A stretch of DNA of 64,000 nucleotides. It comes from Limnobaculum xujianqingii. GTDB lineage: Bacteria > Pseudomonadota > Gammaproteobacteria > Enterobacterales > Enterobacteriaceae. A program made the position numbers and the translations under genes. A model generated the notes under the pieces. It saw only the letters and a program-made list of their open reading frames with translations, made no database searches and had not been told where the DNA came from. The stretch lies in assembly GCF_013394855.1 (NCBI RefSeq), contig NZ_JABMLK010000001.1:1364001-1428000 (forward strand). The letters run 5' to 3'. Positions 16,008-25,201 of this stretch are shown here, piece by piece (the first letter of the stretch is position 1; each line of letters opens with the position of its first letter).

Positions 16008-16850
16008 GTGCTCAAGCGTGAAATATTCCGGTATGAAACAACATCCTCATGGTTTTCAACACACCTGAAAGGATATGAAATACCGTTTAAGTGGCATCAT
16101 CATCAGGAATATGAGCTAACTCTGACGCTAAACAGCGAAGGAAAACGCTATATTGGCAATCATACTTCCAACTTTAGTTCTCCCGACCTTGTATTTATCG
16201 CACCCAATCAGCCTCACTCATGGAAAAGTCTTCGGATGGATTCTGTCTGTGAGATTTTTGTCATTTTGATTCCGCAAACCTGGATTAACCGACAATTACT
16301 GAGTGGCATGGAAGAATACCGTGTAGTGAATCAATTATTTTTACGCGCATCACCTGCTATTAAATTTTCTAAACGGTGCGCAAAACAGAGTGAGTCTTTA
16401 TTCAGAAAGATAGTGGCCAGTAACTCACCGCTGACGCGCCTGAGTCTGCTTATATTGCTGTTTGAACTTTTAACCGGGGATAAAGGCGTTGAGTATATTT
16501 CTGACAGGCATCCACTCTTGCCCTATCAAAATCAGCGGGTAGAGAAAATATTAAATTATCTTGATAATAACTTCACAACCGTAGTAACACTAAAGCATGT
16601 GGCCGATCATGCACATTGCAGCGTTAGCGCGGTAAAACGGGATTTAGCAACTTTTGCCGGATTATCATTTAGTGACTATATATCGCAACTGCGAATAAAT
16701 AAGGCCAGTTTTCTGTTAAGAACCAGTTCACTTTCTTTATCAGCTATTGCATCGCAGTGTGGTTTTCAAAGCATTAACTACTTCCATCGGCAATTCAAAA
16801 AGATAGTTAATGACACCCCGGTAAAGTATCGAAAGAATAATTCAATTTGA
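16008..16850 (+). CDS. AraC-family transcriptional regulator
   Basis: A 280-residue regulator with a GTG start, chosen because AGGTGAGG lies just upstream. The N-terminal cupin-type sensor domain contains WHHHQEYELTL (about residues 29-39) and a later APNQPHSW. The C-terminal double helix-turn-helix (about 180-278) has LKHVADHAHCSVSAVKRDL and LSAIASQCGFQSINYFHRQF, ending in the typical P-x-x-Y-R (TPVKYRK). It is divergent from the SIS-domain gene, with an inverted repeat in between, so it is probably a sugar- or sugar-phosphate-responsive regulator of that gene. The effector is unknown. Confidence 0.85.
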   Translation: MLKREIFRYETTSSWFSTHLKGYEIPFKWHHHQEYELTLTLNSEGKRYIGNHTSNFSSPDLVFIAPNQPHSWKSLRMDSVCEIFVILIPQTWINRQLLSGMEEYRVVNQLFLRASPAIKFSKRCAKQSESLFRKIVASNSPLTRLSLLILLFELLTGDKGVEYISDRHPLLPYQNQRVEKILNYLDNNFTTVVTLKHVADHAHCSVSAVKRDLATFAGLSFSDYISQLRINKASFLLRTSSLSLSAIASQCGFQSINYFHRQFKKIVNDTPVKYRKNNSI

Positions 16851-16938
16851 TGTTATTAAAACTAACTCCAGCTTGCACTCAACACGATAACTCCCCACAA
16901 TCTAGCCTTGTTTTTGTATCAACAGAGGTAGAACCATC

Positions 16939-17544
16939 ATGAGCCAGACCCAAAGCCACTTTTTTGCCTATTTATCGCGCCTGAAATTAATCAGCCGCTG
17001 GCCCCTGATGCGTAATGTCCGCACTGAAAACGTTTCTGAACATAGCCTTCAAGTCGCGTTTGTCGCCCATGCTTTGGCGGTAATCAAAAATCGAAAATTC
17101 AATGGCAATGTGAACCCCGATCGAATTGCGCTGTTAGCCATGTATCATGACGCCAGCGAAGTACTGACCGGCGATATGCCAACACCAATCAAGTACTACA
17201 ATCCGCAAATCGCCCATGAATATAAGAAAATAGAGAAAGTGGCGCAGCTTAAGCTGATTGAAATGCTACCCGAAGAATTACAACAAGACTTCCGCTCTGT
17301 TCTGGATGATAACTACTACAGTGAAGATGAAAAACTGGTGGTCAAACAGGCCGATGCGCTCTGCGCCTATCTGAAAAGTCTGGAAGAGTTATCCGCAGGA
17401 AATAATGAATTCACTCTGGCAAAACAACGTCTGGAAAAAACATTAAAGCTCCGCCACAGCCCGGAAATGGAGTATTTCATTAACGTATTTGTGCCGAGTT
17501 TTAGTTTGTCGTTGGATGAGATTAGTAGTGATAGCCAGTTGTAA
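16939..17544 (+). CDS. yfbR: 5'-deoxynucleotidase YfbR
   Basis: HD-domain phosphohydrolase that removes phosphate from deoxynucleoside 5'-monophosphates. The 201-residue product matches E. coli YfbR (199) almost throughout. The metal-binding HD residues are His33 in NVSEHSLQ and the pair in [13 protein letters not shown], with a distal Asp in [18 protein letters not shown] good AGAGG ribosome site precedes the ATG. It lies downstream of alaA as in E. coli, but here the SIS/AraC pair is inserted before it. Confidence 0.96.
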   Translation: MSQTQSHFFAYLSRLKLISRWPLMRNVRTENVSEHSLQVAFVAHALAVIKNRKFNGNVNPDRIALLAMYHDASEVLTGDMPTPIKYYNPQIAHEYKKIEKVAQLKLIEMLPEELQQDFRSVLDDNYYSEDEKLVVKQADALCAYLKSLEELSAGNNEFTLAKQRLEKTLKLRHSPEMEYFINVFVPSFSLSLDEISSDSQL

Positions 17545-17653
17545 CGAATCAGTTAGCTTTAAAATATTGTCAAATCTGAATCAAGCACTTTAATCAATCG
17601 ACAGCTTGCTATTTTCAGACAACGATATAATACAAGAAATAGAAATTTCTATT

Positions 17654-18034
17654 ATGGCACCGCGGTTAACACTAATTTTTATTATCTTAATGAGCTTTCA
17701 GCTATCCGGTTGTATGAGCACGGTAGTTCGGGCCACTAAGGGGCCCAGTGCCCCCTTCTATCCTGGAACCAGTGTTAATGCCGAGTGGTTATTTACCAGT
17801 GATGAACAACAATGCGCTACTCAATCCAATCAACAGCTCTGCATAGATTTACTACATAATTTTAGTCGTCCTGTCGCCCTGCTCGACCTTCCCTTTTCAC
17901 TGGTACTGGATACTTTGCTGCTACCCATTGACGGTGTTCTTTATCTAACTCAAGAACCCCCGATCGTTGAAAATGGTCTGAATTGCCAAAATATTGAACA
18001 ATCGAACGGGGAAATTATCAAAACCTGCCGTTAA
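17654..18034 (+). CDS. Small YceK/YidQ-type outer-membrane lipoprotein
   Basis: About 126 residues from the chosen ATG at 17654. This start gives a proper lipoprotein signal: MAPR, a hydrophobic run, then the lipobox LSGC with Cys at about residue 20. An upstream in-frame ATG at 17606 would bury the signal behind 16 charged residues. The mature part has YPGTSVNAEW, then VALLDLPFSLVLDTLLLPID. This is the P-F-S-x-x-x-D-T-L-x-x-P-x-D pattern of the YceK/YidQ (DUF1375) family. Function is unknown for the family. Its stop is 13 bp from the convergent ABC permease. A perfect AATAGAAATTTCTATT palindrome lies right before the start. Confidence 0.75.
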   Translation: MAPRLTLIFIILMSFQLSGCMSTVVRATKGPSAPFYPGTSVNAEWLFTSDEQQCATQSNQQLCIDLLHNFSRPVALLDLPFSLVLDTLLLPIDGVLYLTQEPPIVENGLNCQNIEQSNGEIIKTCR

Positions 18035-18046
18035 GTCTGGACTCCT

Positions 18047-19255
18047 TTATACCGTCTTCAATGCCTGTGCCGGTGAATGCCGATAGATCAATATCGCTGG
18101 CAGCAGTAAGACCACACCAATAATACCCCATATTGCCGCAATCAACAGGCCATCTTCCGGTTGAATACTTACCGGTAGCTTCATGCCATACAGCGAGGAT
18201 ATACGTTGGGATATCCATAACGTTGCCAGATAGCCCACAATAACCCCCAGCATAATTCCGATACTCATCATTAACATCAATCCACACCAAATTAATGCCA
18301 CAATGCCACGTTGCGGTGCACCGAAGGCACGTAATGCACCAAATTGCCGTTGGCGTTGTTCAAGATGCACGACGATTACCATCAAAATGGCAATGACTAC
18401 TAAAACCTGAGTTCCAATTGCCATTAGGGAGAGAACCTGACGAGCATCCCCTAGCGTACCGTACAAACGTGTTAATACTTCTCCGGGGAAAACCGCCAGA
18501 CTTTCACCTGAACGATATTGCGACCTGAGCTGATAGGCTCCTGCAATACTTTTCGGCTTAACGACTACCGCGGAGACATCGCCAACATGATGGTGTATTT
18601 CATCATCGGCATGGTTTTCATGTTTTTGAGCATCATGTACTGCCCATACGGCAGTAATGGGAACCAGAATGGCTTTATCCCAGGCATCACCAGAGGCTGG
18701 CAATACGCCGGTAACGGTATAATTGACCGACTCATGTTGATGGGCGCCTTCACTGCCAACCTGCCCATGAATGGGGATAACCTTATCACCTATCGAAAGC
18801 CCTGTTGCCACGCCAACAATAGCACCATATTCACTACCAAATACCGAGTCTCTATGATTCTGGCCGTCATTACCGTACTGTATATCCCTGCCCCGTAACA
18901 GGTCATCATCGGTTCCAATAATTGGCATACCTTTATAACTATCACCAAAGGCTAACGGCGAAGCTGATTCCACTAACGAATGCTGTTTTAATTCATCCAG
19001 ATAATGATGAGGTAACAGCGGTAATAGCGAAGGTTGTAAAAACACGCTGGATAACACCAGTTGAGTTTCACTACCAGCAGCCCCAACGATTAAATCAAAA
19101 CGGTCGGCCGCTCTGGCGCTTCCTTCGCGTAGCGCCCTTTCCTGCAGGTTAACCACCATACTGAAAGCCACGGCAGTCGCAATCAACAGGGTAAGAATCA
19201 GTGTTCCACCCCACAGGCGTTTAAAATCGGCATAGATAATTTTAAAGGGGATCAT
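18047..19255 (-). CDS. ABC transporter permease, FtsX/MacB-LolE type, with His-rich loop
   Basis: A 402-residue permease of the FtsX/MacB type. One membrane segment lies near the N-terminus (about 15-36), followed by a large periplasmic domain of about 220 residues and three C-terminal segments (about 275-300, 320-350 and 365-390). The periplasmic domain has a His-rich part: HQH at 172-174, then HDAQKHENHADDEIHHHVG at 207-225. Family members drive mechanical transport of lipoproteins or other periplasmic substrates rather than import. The start codon overlaps the ATPase stop by 4 bp (ATGA), so the two are translationally coupled. The His-rich loop suggests metal, probably zinc, as ligand or signal; that is an inference. 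Confidence 0.85.
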   Translation of the reverse strand: MIPFKIIYADFKRLWGGTLILTLLIATAVAFSMVVNLQERALREGSARAADRFDLIVGAAGSETQLVLSSVFLQPSLLPLLPHHYLDELKQHSLVESASPLAFGDSYKGMPIIGTDDDLLRGRDIQYGNDGQNHRDSVFGSEYGAIVGVATGLSIGDKVIPIHGQVGSEGAHQHESVNYTVTGVLPASGDAWDKAILVPITAVWAVHDAQKHENHADDEIHHHVGDVSAVVVKPKSIAGAYQLRSQYRSGESLAVFPGEVLTRLYGTLGDARQVLSLMAIGTQVLVVIAILMVIVVHLEQRQRQFGALRAFGAPQRGIVALIWCGLMLMMSIGIMLGVIVGYLATLWISQRISSLYGMKLPVSIQPEDGLLIAAIWGIIGVVLLLPAILIYRHSPAQALKTV

Positions 19256-19941
19256 AGCGCTCTTCCTGTAGTGATATCTTTAACCGGGCGACCGTTTTCC
19301 AGCGTAATTCGCCGACGCATTTCATCGCTCAAACGGGGATCGTGTGTAATACATATCAGGGTCGCTTTCGACCGTTTTGCAAACTGAGTGAGCAGGCGAA
19401 TAACTTCCAGACCATTATTTGCATCCAGACTGGCGGTAGGCTCGTCGGCAATGACAATTTCTGGTTTATTCAATAACGCTCTGGCTATTGCCACCCGCTG
19501 TTTCTCTCCGCGAGATAACGTATCTACCACCTGTTTGTGTTGCTGAATACCAACCTGCTCCAGTAACTCAGCAGCACGTGCTTTCAATGATGCGGGCAAG
19601 CGCCAGTGGTGAAATCGTGCCGGAAGTAAAACATTGTCCAGCGCACTCAATCCTGGATACAAATGAAAGTCTTGCATCACCAGACCTATATGATGTGCCC
19701 GCCAGCGATCGCGCTGACGTTCCGACATACGACCAATATCTTTACCGTTCCAGAAAATTTTCCCACTATCGCTACGCTCAAGGCCGCTAATGGCATTAAC
19801 CAATGTGGTTTTTCCACTACCGGAAGCACCGGTAACTGCCACCTGAGCCCCGCTGGATACCACCAACTGAGGAATATTCAGTGCCGCCTGAGCGCTGCCA
19901 TTAAACCTGACCTGCAACTGATTAATAAACAGTTCTGACAT
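19252..19941 (-). CDS. ABC transporter ATP-binding protein, LolD/MacB type
   Basis: A 229-residue ATPase with a complete motif set: Walker A GASGSGKTTL, signature LSRGEKQRVAIARAL (with SRG in place of the usual SGG), Walker B IVIADEPTASLD, and switch His in CITHDPRL. The size and the tight pairing with an FtsX-type permease place it with LolD/MacB ATPases. GGGAG precedes the ATG. It follows the CPFC-motif exported protein by 14 bp in one operon with an alkaline phosphatase. True LolD is excluded because lolC and lolE are absent. Confidence 0.9.
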   Translation of the reverse strand: MSELFINQLQVRFNGSAQAALNIPQLVVSSGAQVAVTGASGSGKTTLVNAISGLERSDSGKIFWNGKDIGRMSERQRDRWRAHHIGLVMQDFHLYPGLSALDNVLLPARFHHWRLPASLKARAAELLEQVGIQQHKQVVDTLSRGEKQRVAIARALLNKPEIVIADEPTASLDANNGLEVIRLLTQFAKRSKATLICITHDPRLSDEMRRRITLENGRPVKDITTGRAL

Positions 19942-19955
19942 ATACAGACTCCCGA

Positions 19956-20435
19956 TTAAAGCTCGCTAAATTGCGCATCTCGCAGGCGCAGCAGACTGAC
20001 AAACCCCGTTTCTTTATCTCGCCAGGTTCCATACTCCAGAGTCCCTGTCACTTTTATCATGCTGTTATTTTGTACAAAGGTTTGGCGTTTGGTGAGATAG
20101 ACCACCAAAATATCTTCCGGCCAGTCGGCATCTGAAGAGCAAAACGGACAAATCGCCATCGGCATTTTGGTTAAGACAAAAAACTGGGATTCTGCTTTGA
20201 TAGGAGGCGCCATAAAGCCGGTGATTTCTATCTGCTGACCCGATAGCTGCTTCACTCGATCGGAAAACTCCAGTCCCAACACGCTTACTTTGCTATAAAA
20301 CTGATCAAAAGAGAGTGTGGGCTGTGCTTTTAATGGTGATGCAATAAACAGTATCAATAACCACCACAGGCTGTGACGCCAGCCAGAAAAAACGCCGGGG
20401 GAACCCCGGCGATTAAGAACAGAGTATCTTGTCAT
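19956..20435 (-). CDS. Exported CPFC-motif protein of the ABC cluster (DUF3299-like)
   Basis: About 159 residues from the ATG at 20435, chosen because AGGGG lies 5 nt upstream; a GTG overlapping the phosphatase stop would add two residues. A signal peptide covers roughly residues 1-38 (basic N-terminus, WWLLILFIA, cleavage near LKA-Q). The mature domain has VEITGFM-type beta strands (QIEITGFMAPPIKAESQFF), then MAICPFCSSDADWPEDI, with a CxxC that could bind metal or form a disulfide. Similar proteins accompany LolCDE-like ABC pairs in other gammaproteobacteria, some in zinc-responsive loci; this is family recollection that I could not check here. The biochemical role is unknown. Confidence 0.65.
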   Translation of the reverse strand: MTRYSVLNRRGSPGVFSGWRHSLWWLLILFIASPLKAQPTLSFDQFYSKVSVLGLEFSDRVKQLSGQQIEITGFMAPPIKAESQFFVLTKMPMAICPFCSSDADWPEDILVVYLTKRQTFVQNNSMIKVTGTLEYGTWRDKETGFVSLLRLRDAQFSEL

Positions 20436-20437
20436 TA

Positions 20438-22192
20438 TCACCCCTGTTTTCCATGGCCTAACGACAGCGAATCAACAATCACGCGAAACAATTCGGTGTT
20501 ATCCATATAGCCATGAATACGTTCAGCCCCGGGGCCCGATGCCTGAACAATCATGTCATCAACGGAGTGCACGCCGGTGTCGGTATTACGCGGGATATTA
20601 CCGGTTCTCAGTACTGCACCCGGTATATCTTTGTATATCGCGTTGGCAATATACTCTCCCTTCTCATTTTGAATGGCGGGCACAAAACGAGCGTCCAGCT
20701 TAGGTCTGAAGGTTTCATAATGGTCAGGGAAGTTATTGAAGAACACCGCTAAACGTTTAGAGACATCAACTCTGTCCGGATAGCCGTCACCGTTTTTATC
20801 CTCATAATTTGGATAACCTGCTGTTTCATATACGCCTACCTTCTCACGCATATCGTTGCCCGGTTTATCATCATCGACAGTTCCGACAATGGAAATTCCG
20901 TGAGTATGGTCACCGGTAACAATAATCAATGTATCCGGGTGGGTTTCAGCAAACTTCTTCGCAATGGCTACAGATTGATCCAGCATGATGGTGTTATATG
21001 CCGCACGCTCCCAATCCAGCGGATGTGAGGCTTTATCAATTAGCGCTGATTCAACCATCAGAAAGAAACCATCCTGATTTTTTGACAGCACATCCAGCGC
21101 AGTTTGGGTCATTTCCGTCAGATCTGGCTGATCGGGAAACTTTTTAGTGACATCATTTTTCAGGAAACGTCGGTCCAGTACGTCATCCATATTACTGGTA
21201 TGGAACAGGCCGAGTAGCTTATCCGCCCCGGAGCCCTGCTTTTTCAGTTCATCTGCATTAGTAACCAGCTGATAACCGGCCTGTTGGAAACGTTCAACAT
21301 AGTTTTGGTTATCTTTACGTTTAGAACCTGGCGTGGTTTCCGGCAGGAAGTAGGCTGAGCCGCCGCCCAACAGAACATCTGGCTTAACGTCATAGAACAT
21401 ACTGACGATCTCTGCTTTATCGGCACGGCGGCGAGTATGGGACAACACCGCTGCTGGCGTGGCATCTTCCAGTTCTGCATCACTGACAATACCTACCGAC
21501 ATATCGGTTGTGCGTTTAATCAGTTCGCCCAGCGTTTCTTGCTTTGGATGATTAAGGGAGTCTTTAGCCCGACTAACATAGACCCCCAGCGCGTTCACAC
21601 CCGATTTATGACCGGTCATATACGCACTCATGGTGTTAGCGCTGTCAGCAGCAATAGAGTCAGTACTTGAGGTACCAATAAATGCCATATTGGTTAAGTC
21701 ATCAATGGCCAGGCGACCGTTGGCTTTACCTTCAGTAATGCCTTTTGACATCACTCTGGCAGCAGTACGGTGAGCAACCGACAGACCATCACCAATAAAC
21801 AGAATGACATTTTTAGCCTGGCGTTTTTCTGGCGTTTGGTAAACATTCCAGCTTACCGAGCCCTTTTCATCGCCAGCTGAAACTTCAACTTTATAATCAC
21901 CCGGCGTAGTGATATCGACATTTTTGATTACCAGTGAAGAAGCATTCAGACCATCTTCGTCTTTAATAAACTCGCTTTTTTGGTCCCATACCTGTTGATA
22001 TGCTTTGCCATTAATTTTGATACTGACTTGAGCCGGGTCTACCTGCTTATCAAACTCAACCTTAAAGTCAAATTTGCCGCCGGTTAACATGGTCGCACGG
22101 TCAATAGGATAGATATTTACGGCGGATGCCGTTGCGGGAATAACCACAGGGACTAACGCAAAAGTGAGAGGAATCAACCAACTTGCCTTCAT
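20438..22192 (-). CDS. Periplasmic alkaline phosphatase with N-terminal Ig-like domain
   Basis: A 584-residue exported alkaline phosphatase. The signal peptide ends near TASA-V (about residue 24). An extra beta-rich domain spans about residues 25-120, and the catalytic domain follows. It shows Asp135 in LFIGDGLS, the nucleophile Ser184 in AADSANTMSAYMTGHKSG, the acidic metal-site segment MVESALIDKASHPLDW, VTGDHTHG, and the late His in DTGVHSVDD. These correspond to the two-zinc, one-magnesium site of the PhoA superfamily. It is longer than E. coli PhoA (471), mainly through the extra domain. It is first in an operon with the CPFC-motif protein and the ABC pair. Its ribosome site sits inside a hairpin (listed separately). 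No Pho box was recognised. Confidence 0.88.
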   Translation of the reverse strand: MKASWLIPLTFALVPVVIPATASAVNIYPIDRATMLTGGKFDFKVEFDKQVDPAQVSIKINGKAYQQVWDQKSEFIKDEDGLNASSLVIKNVDITTPGDYKVEVSAGDEKGSVSWNVYQTPEKRQAKNVILFIGDGLSVAHRTAARVMSKGITEGKANGRLAIDDLTNMAFIGTSSTDSIAADSANTMSAYMTGHKSGVNALGVYVSRAKDSLNHPKQETLGELIKRTTDMSVGIVSDAELEDATPAAVLSHTRRRADKAEIVSMFYDVKPDVLLGGGSAYFLPETTPGSKRKDNQNYVERFQQAGYQLVTNADELKKQGSGADKLLGLFHTSNMDDVLDRRFLKNDVTKKFPDQPDLTEMTQTALDVLSKNQDGFFLMVESALIDKASHPLDWERAAYNTIMLDQSVAIAKKFAETHPDTLIIVTGDHTHGISIVGTVDDDKPGNDMREKVGVYETAGYPNYEDKNGDGYPDRVDVSKRLAVFFNNFPDHYETFRPKLDARFVPAIQNEKGEYIANAIYKDIPGAVLRTGNIPRNTDTGVHSVDDMIVQASGPGAERIHGYMDNTELFRVIVDSLSLGHGKQG

Positions 22193-22198
22193 AACATT

Positions 22199-22222
22199 CT
22201 CCTGATTTTTATTTTTCAGGAG
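22199..22222 (-). promoter_or_regulatory. Shine-Dalgarno-sequestering hairpin before the phosphatase operon
   Basis: On the minus strand the leader reads CTCCTGA - 10 nt A-rich loop - TCAGGAG, then AATGTT and the start ATG. The 7-bp stem is perfect, and its 3' arm contains the ribosome site AGGAG. Pairing would hide that site. A short, weak stem of this kind could respond to temperature, a protein or a small RNA. Confidence 0.55.
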
Positions 22223-22277
22223 CAGATTACTCAGGCTGAATGTCAGTTTTATGAACGATATATGTCCAATTTATGTC

Positions 22278-24146
22278 TTAGAATGGAAACAACAGCGGAA
22301 TAATAATGACACTCACCACCATCACCAATAAGGTAAACGGCACGCCGATGCGTAAGAAATCACTAAATTTATAGCTACCAGGTCCGAGTACCATGGTATT
22401 TACCGGTGAAGATACCGGCGTCATAAAGGCTGCTGAAGCGGCGATTGCTACCACCATAGCAAACGGTAAAGCGGAAACCCCCATCTGATTTGCCGCACCA
22501 ATGGCTATCGGCGCCATCAAAACGGCAGTGGCAGTATTGGAAATAAACAGTCCTATAACCGCGCACAGAACAAACAGGCTAAGCAGTACCACCCTTGGTC
22601 CCATATCGCCAACGGCATCCATCAATCCTTTTACCACCAGATCGATACCACCGGTTTTTTGTAATGCATGAGCGAAAGGCAACATACCGACAATCAAAAT
22701 AAGCGTTGGCCAGTGAATCGACTTATAGGCACTTTCCATATCGATGCAGCGGAATTTACCCATCAATAAGCAGGCCAGCAGCGCCGCAATAACGTTAGGC
22801 ACGATGTCCGTTACCATCAGGAAAATCATCAGAATCAGGCACAGAAGAGCATGAGGTGCCTGACTGGTAGCCGGGGCGACTTCATCCACCTCAGCGGGCA
22901 GATTCATTACCAGGAAATCTCGGGTATTACTCTGTAATTGCCGAATCTGACGCCAGTCGCCAATCACCAGCATCATGTCACCGACTTTAAGCTCTTCATC
23001 AATCTGATTAGCCTCAATCAGTTTACCGTTGCGTCGGATACCAATCACATTCAGATTATAACGAGTGCGAAAACCCATCTGTCGCAGGGTTTTACCAATA
23101 TATTCAGATTCAGGAACCAGCGATACTTCCGCCATACCGACTTCACGCGCTTGTTCAGAGAAGTATTCACCGCGCAAAATCATTGGCTCTAATTGCTCTT
23201 CGGTACAAAAGTGCCTGACGTCCGCTTCCGGGTCAAACATATCCACCAGCAGAATGTCATGCACCCGAAGTTCAGTGGCAGCAAAAGCGCCTATCATCAC
23301 CCGACGGAATTTACGCCAGCGTTCAATACCCACCACGTTGGCACTGTAACGGGAACGCAGATGCAGTTCATCCAGCGTACGGCCAATTAGTGGAGAACCG
23401 GGGCGAATAGAAAGGCGACGAGCACGACCGCTTAACTTATAGTCATGAATCAGATCGCGCATGGTACGACGGGTACGGGATTTAGCCTTATCCTGACTCG
23501 CTGGCTTCACCAGCCATGGGCGAACCAGCAGCATATAACCAATCCCCATCGCCAGAATCACAATACCAATGGGGGTAACACTGAAGAAATCAAATTGCCC
23601 TACGCCATAACGTTGTAGTTCACTGTTTACCACCAGGTTTGGCGGTGTGGCTACCAGCGTCATCATGCCGCTGATTAATCCAGCAAAAGCTAATGGCATC
23701 ATCAGGCGGCCAGGCTCTCTTTCCATCCGTGATGAAACGCTCATCACCACAGGAATAAAGATAGCCACCACGCCGGTGGAACTCATCACGGAACCTAATC
23801 CGGCCACCGCTAACATTAACAACACCAGCAATTTGGTTTCACTGCTGCCAGCAACCCGAACCAGCCAGTCACCTACCTGATAGGCAATACCGGTACGCAC
23901 CAGCCCTTCGCCGATGACAAACAGCAATGCAATCAGAATAACGTTGGGATCGCTGAAACCAGAAATAGCTTCAGGTAGTGTCAAAATACCGCTGGTAACA
24001 AAAACGGTAATCAATAACAGAGCAACCACGTCCATTCGAACTTTATTGGATATGAACAGGATTATTGCGATAAATAAAAAGCACACCACCCAGAAAAGCT
24101 GGCTATCGGCTAACGTACCCATCGTTGTCAATAATCGCTCGATCAC
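22278..24146 (-). CDS. yfbS: YfbS, SLC13-type transporter with two TrkA-C domains
   Basis: Inner-membrane protein of about 622 residues from a GTG at 24146. I chose that start because AAGGGAG lies 5 nt upstream; 14 further upstream codons have no such site. It has an N-terminal group of membrane segments ([50 protein letters not shown]). Two soluble TrkA-C (RCK_C) domains with [11 protein letters not shown] and [12 protein letters not shown] follow, then a second membrane block ending in [16 protein letters not shown]. This is the DASS/SLC13 architecture of E. coli YfbS (610). The substrate is unknown, with a divalent anion likely. Gene order with hxpA and yfbU matches E. coli. Confidence 0.93.
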   Translation of the reverse strand: MIERLLTTMGTLADSQLFWVVCFLFIAIILFISNKVRMDVVALLLITVFVTSGILTLPEAISGFSDPNVILIALLFVIGEGLVRTGIAYQVGDWLVRVAGSSETKLLVLLMLAVAGLGSVMSSTGVVAIFIPVVMSVSSRMEREPGRLMMPLAFAGLISGMMTLVATPPNLVVNSELQRYGVGQFDFFSVTPIGIVILAMGIGYMLLVRPWLVKPASQDKAKSRTRRTMRDLIHDYKLSGRARRLSIRPGSPLIGRTLDELHLRSRYSANVVGIERWRKFRRVMIGAFAATELRVHDILLVDMFDPEADVRHFCTEEQLEPMILRGEYFSEQAREVGMAEVSLVPESEYIGKTLRQMGFRTRYNLNVIGIRRNGKLIEANQIDEELKVGDMMLVIGDWRQIRQLQSNTRDFLVMNLPAEVDEVAPATSQAPHALLCLILMIFLMVTDIVPNVIAALLACLLMGKFRCIDMESAYKSIHWPTLILIVGMLPFAHALQKTGGIDLVVKGLMDAVGDMGPRVVLLSLFVLCAVIGLFISNTATAVLMAPIAIGAANQMGVSALPFAMVVAIAASAAFMTPVSSPVNTMVLGPGSYKFSDFLRIGVPFTLLVMVVSVIIIPLLFPF

Positions 24147-24465
24147 TGCGGCTCCCTTACTGGTTATCTGAACGTTTTTGCCCCACACAAAGATATTATC
24201 GAATACTAATCGTGATAAAACATTGGCTTTAAGATGTTTTTTCAGTCTGCCTATAAAGTCACTCTATTTTTCCCTCAATAAAGGAACAAAATATGCGCTT
24301 TAACTGATTAAAACAGAATAAAACACATCGTCAACCTTATATCAATCAAAAACCGAAACATTCAGCATAAACAAGGAGATTAGCCATAAATGTCATCAGC
24401 ATGTTAATAAAAAAGCCCCAAATTATGGAGCTTTCTTATCTTTATGTCGCTAATCATTCATTTAA
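24147..24465. other. Gap between yfbS and hxpA
   Basis: AT-rich gap of about 320 bp. It holds the yfbS promoter region and, at its distal end, the hxpA terminator (24411-24434). No gene-like ORF was seen. Confidence 0.5.
24411..24434 (-). terminator. Rho-independent terminator of hxpA
   Basis: On the minus strand, stem AAGCTCC/GGGGCTT (one G-U) followed by a run of T. It lies about 35 bp past the hxpA stop. Confidence 0.75.
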
Positions 24466-25119
24466 TTAATCAAATTGAATTCTGGCAATGTTATCTGCAT
24501 AACTGACCTGTAACTGTTGCAGCGTTTTTAGCGATTTATCTACCCGGGACAGTTCAGGCGTATTCGCCGGTGCATTGACCGCTATTACCTGACAACCGGC
24601 AGCCAGCCCGGAAGCGAGTCCTGCGGCGGCATCTTCAACCACCACACAGTCGGACGGAGCCAAACCTAAACGCTCTGCGCCCAGCAAATAGGCATCAGGC
24701 TCAGGTTTACCTTTGGCAACCAGTTCAGCGGTAACAAACACCTCAGGGAAAGGTATTCCTGCTGCTTTACTACGAGCATGAGCAATCGGAATAGTGCCGG
24801 AGGTCACAATGGCCCAAGGCACCTTCAGTTCATTAAGTCGATTAAGTAACTCAATAGCACCGGGTAGAGCCTCAACACCTTCAGTGTCGGTCGCTTCTAT
24901 TTGTTCCAGTCGGTCAAACTCTCTTTTGATCGCCTCTTCACTTTGACCGGCCATAAAATGACGTAGCGAAGTTATTGCCTGCTTACCATGAATAAAATCG
25001 AGCATTTCCTGTGGTGCAACATTCAGGCGTTCAGCCACCCCTAACCAGGCACGTTCAACAACAGGTAAAGAGCTAACCAGCGTACCGTCCAAATCAAAAA
25101 GAAAACCTTTGCAATTCAA
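24466..25119 (-). CDS. hxpA: Sugar phosphatase of the HAD family (HxpA/YfbT)
   Basis: HAD-like hydrolase of 217 residues. Motif I is FDLDGTLVSS at the N-terminus, motif II is in AIVTSGT, the Lys of motif III in VAKGKPEPDAYLLGAERLG, and motif IV in CVVVEDAAAGLASGLAAG. The cap domain lies in between (class I). E. coli HxpA dephosphorylates several hexose phosphates. It sits between yfbU and yfbS on the same strand, as in E. coli. A terminator separates it from yfbU upstream. Confidence 0.9.
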   Translation of the reverse strand: MNCKGFLFDLDGTLVSSLPVVERAWLGVAERLNVAPQEMLDFIHGKQAITSLRHFMAGQSEEAIKREFDRLEQIEATDTEGVEALPGAIELLNRLNELKVPWAIVTSGTIPIAHARSKAAGIPFPEVFVTAELVAKGKPEPDAYLLGAERLGLAPSDCVVVEDAAAGLASGLAAGCQVIAVNAPANTPELSRVDKSLKTLQQLQVSYADNIARIQFD

Positions 25120-25147
25120 ATTAATATTCTCACTGACAAAACAGAAA

Positions 25148-25175
25148 AACCAGTGACCGACATTAGCCGGTCACT
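25148..25175 (-). terminator. Rho-independent terminator of yfbU
   Basis: Perfect 8-bp stem AGTGACCG/CGGTCACT with an 8-nt loop. On the minus strand it is followed by GGTTTTTC. It lies 27 bp past the yfbU stop. Confidence 0.85.
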
Positions 25176-25201
25176 ATCGTAATAAGAAGAAAGAGAAAAC
25201 A

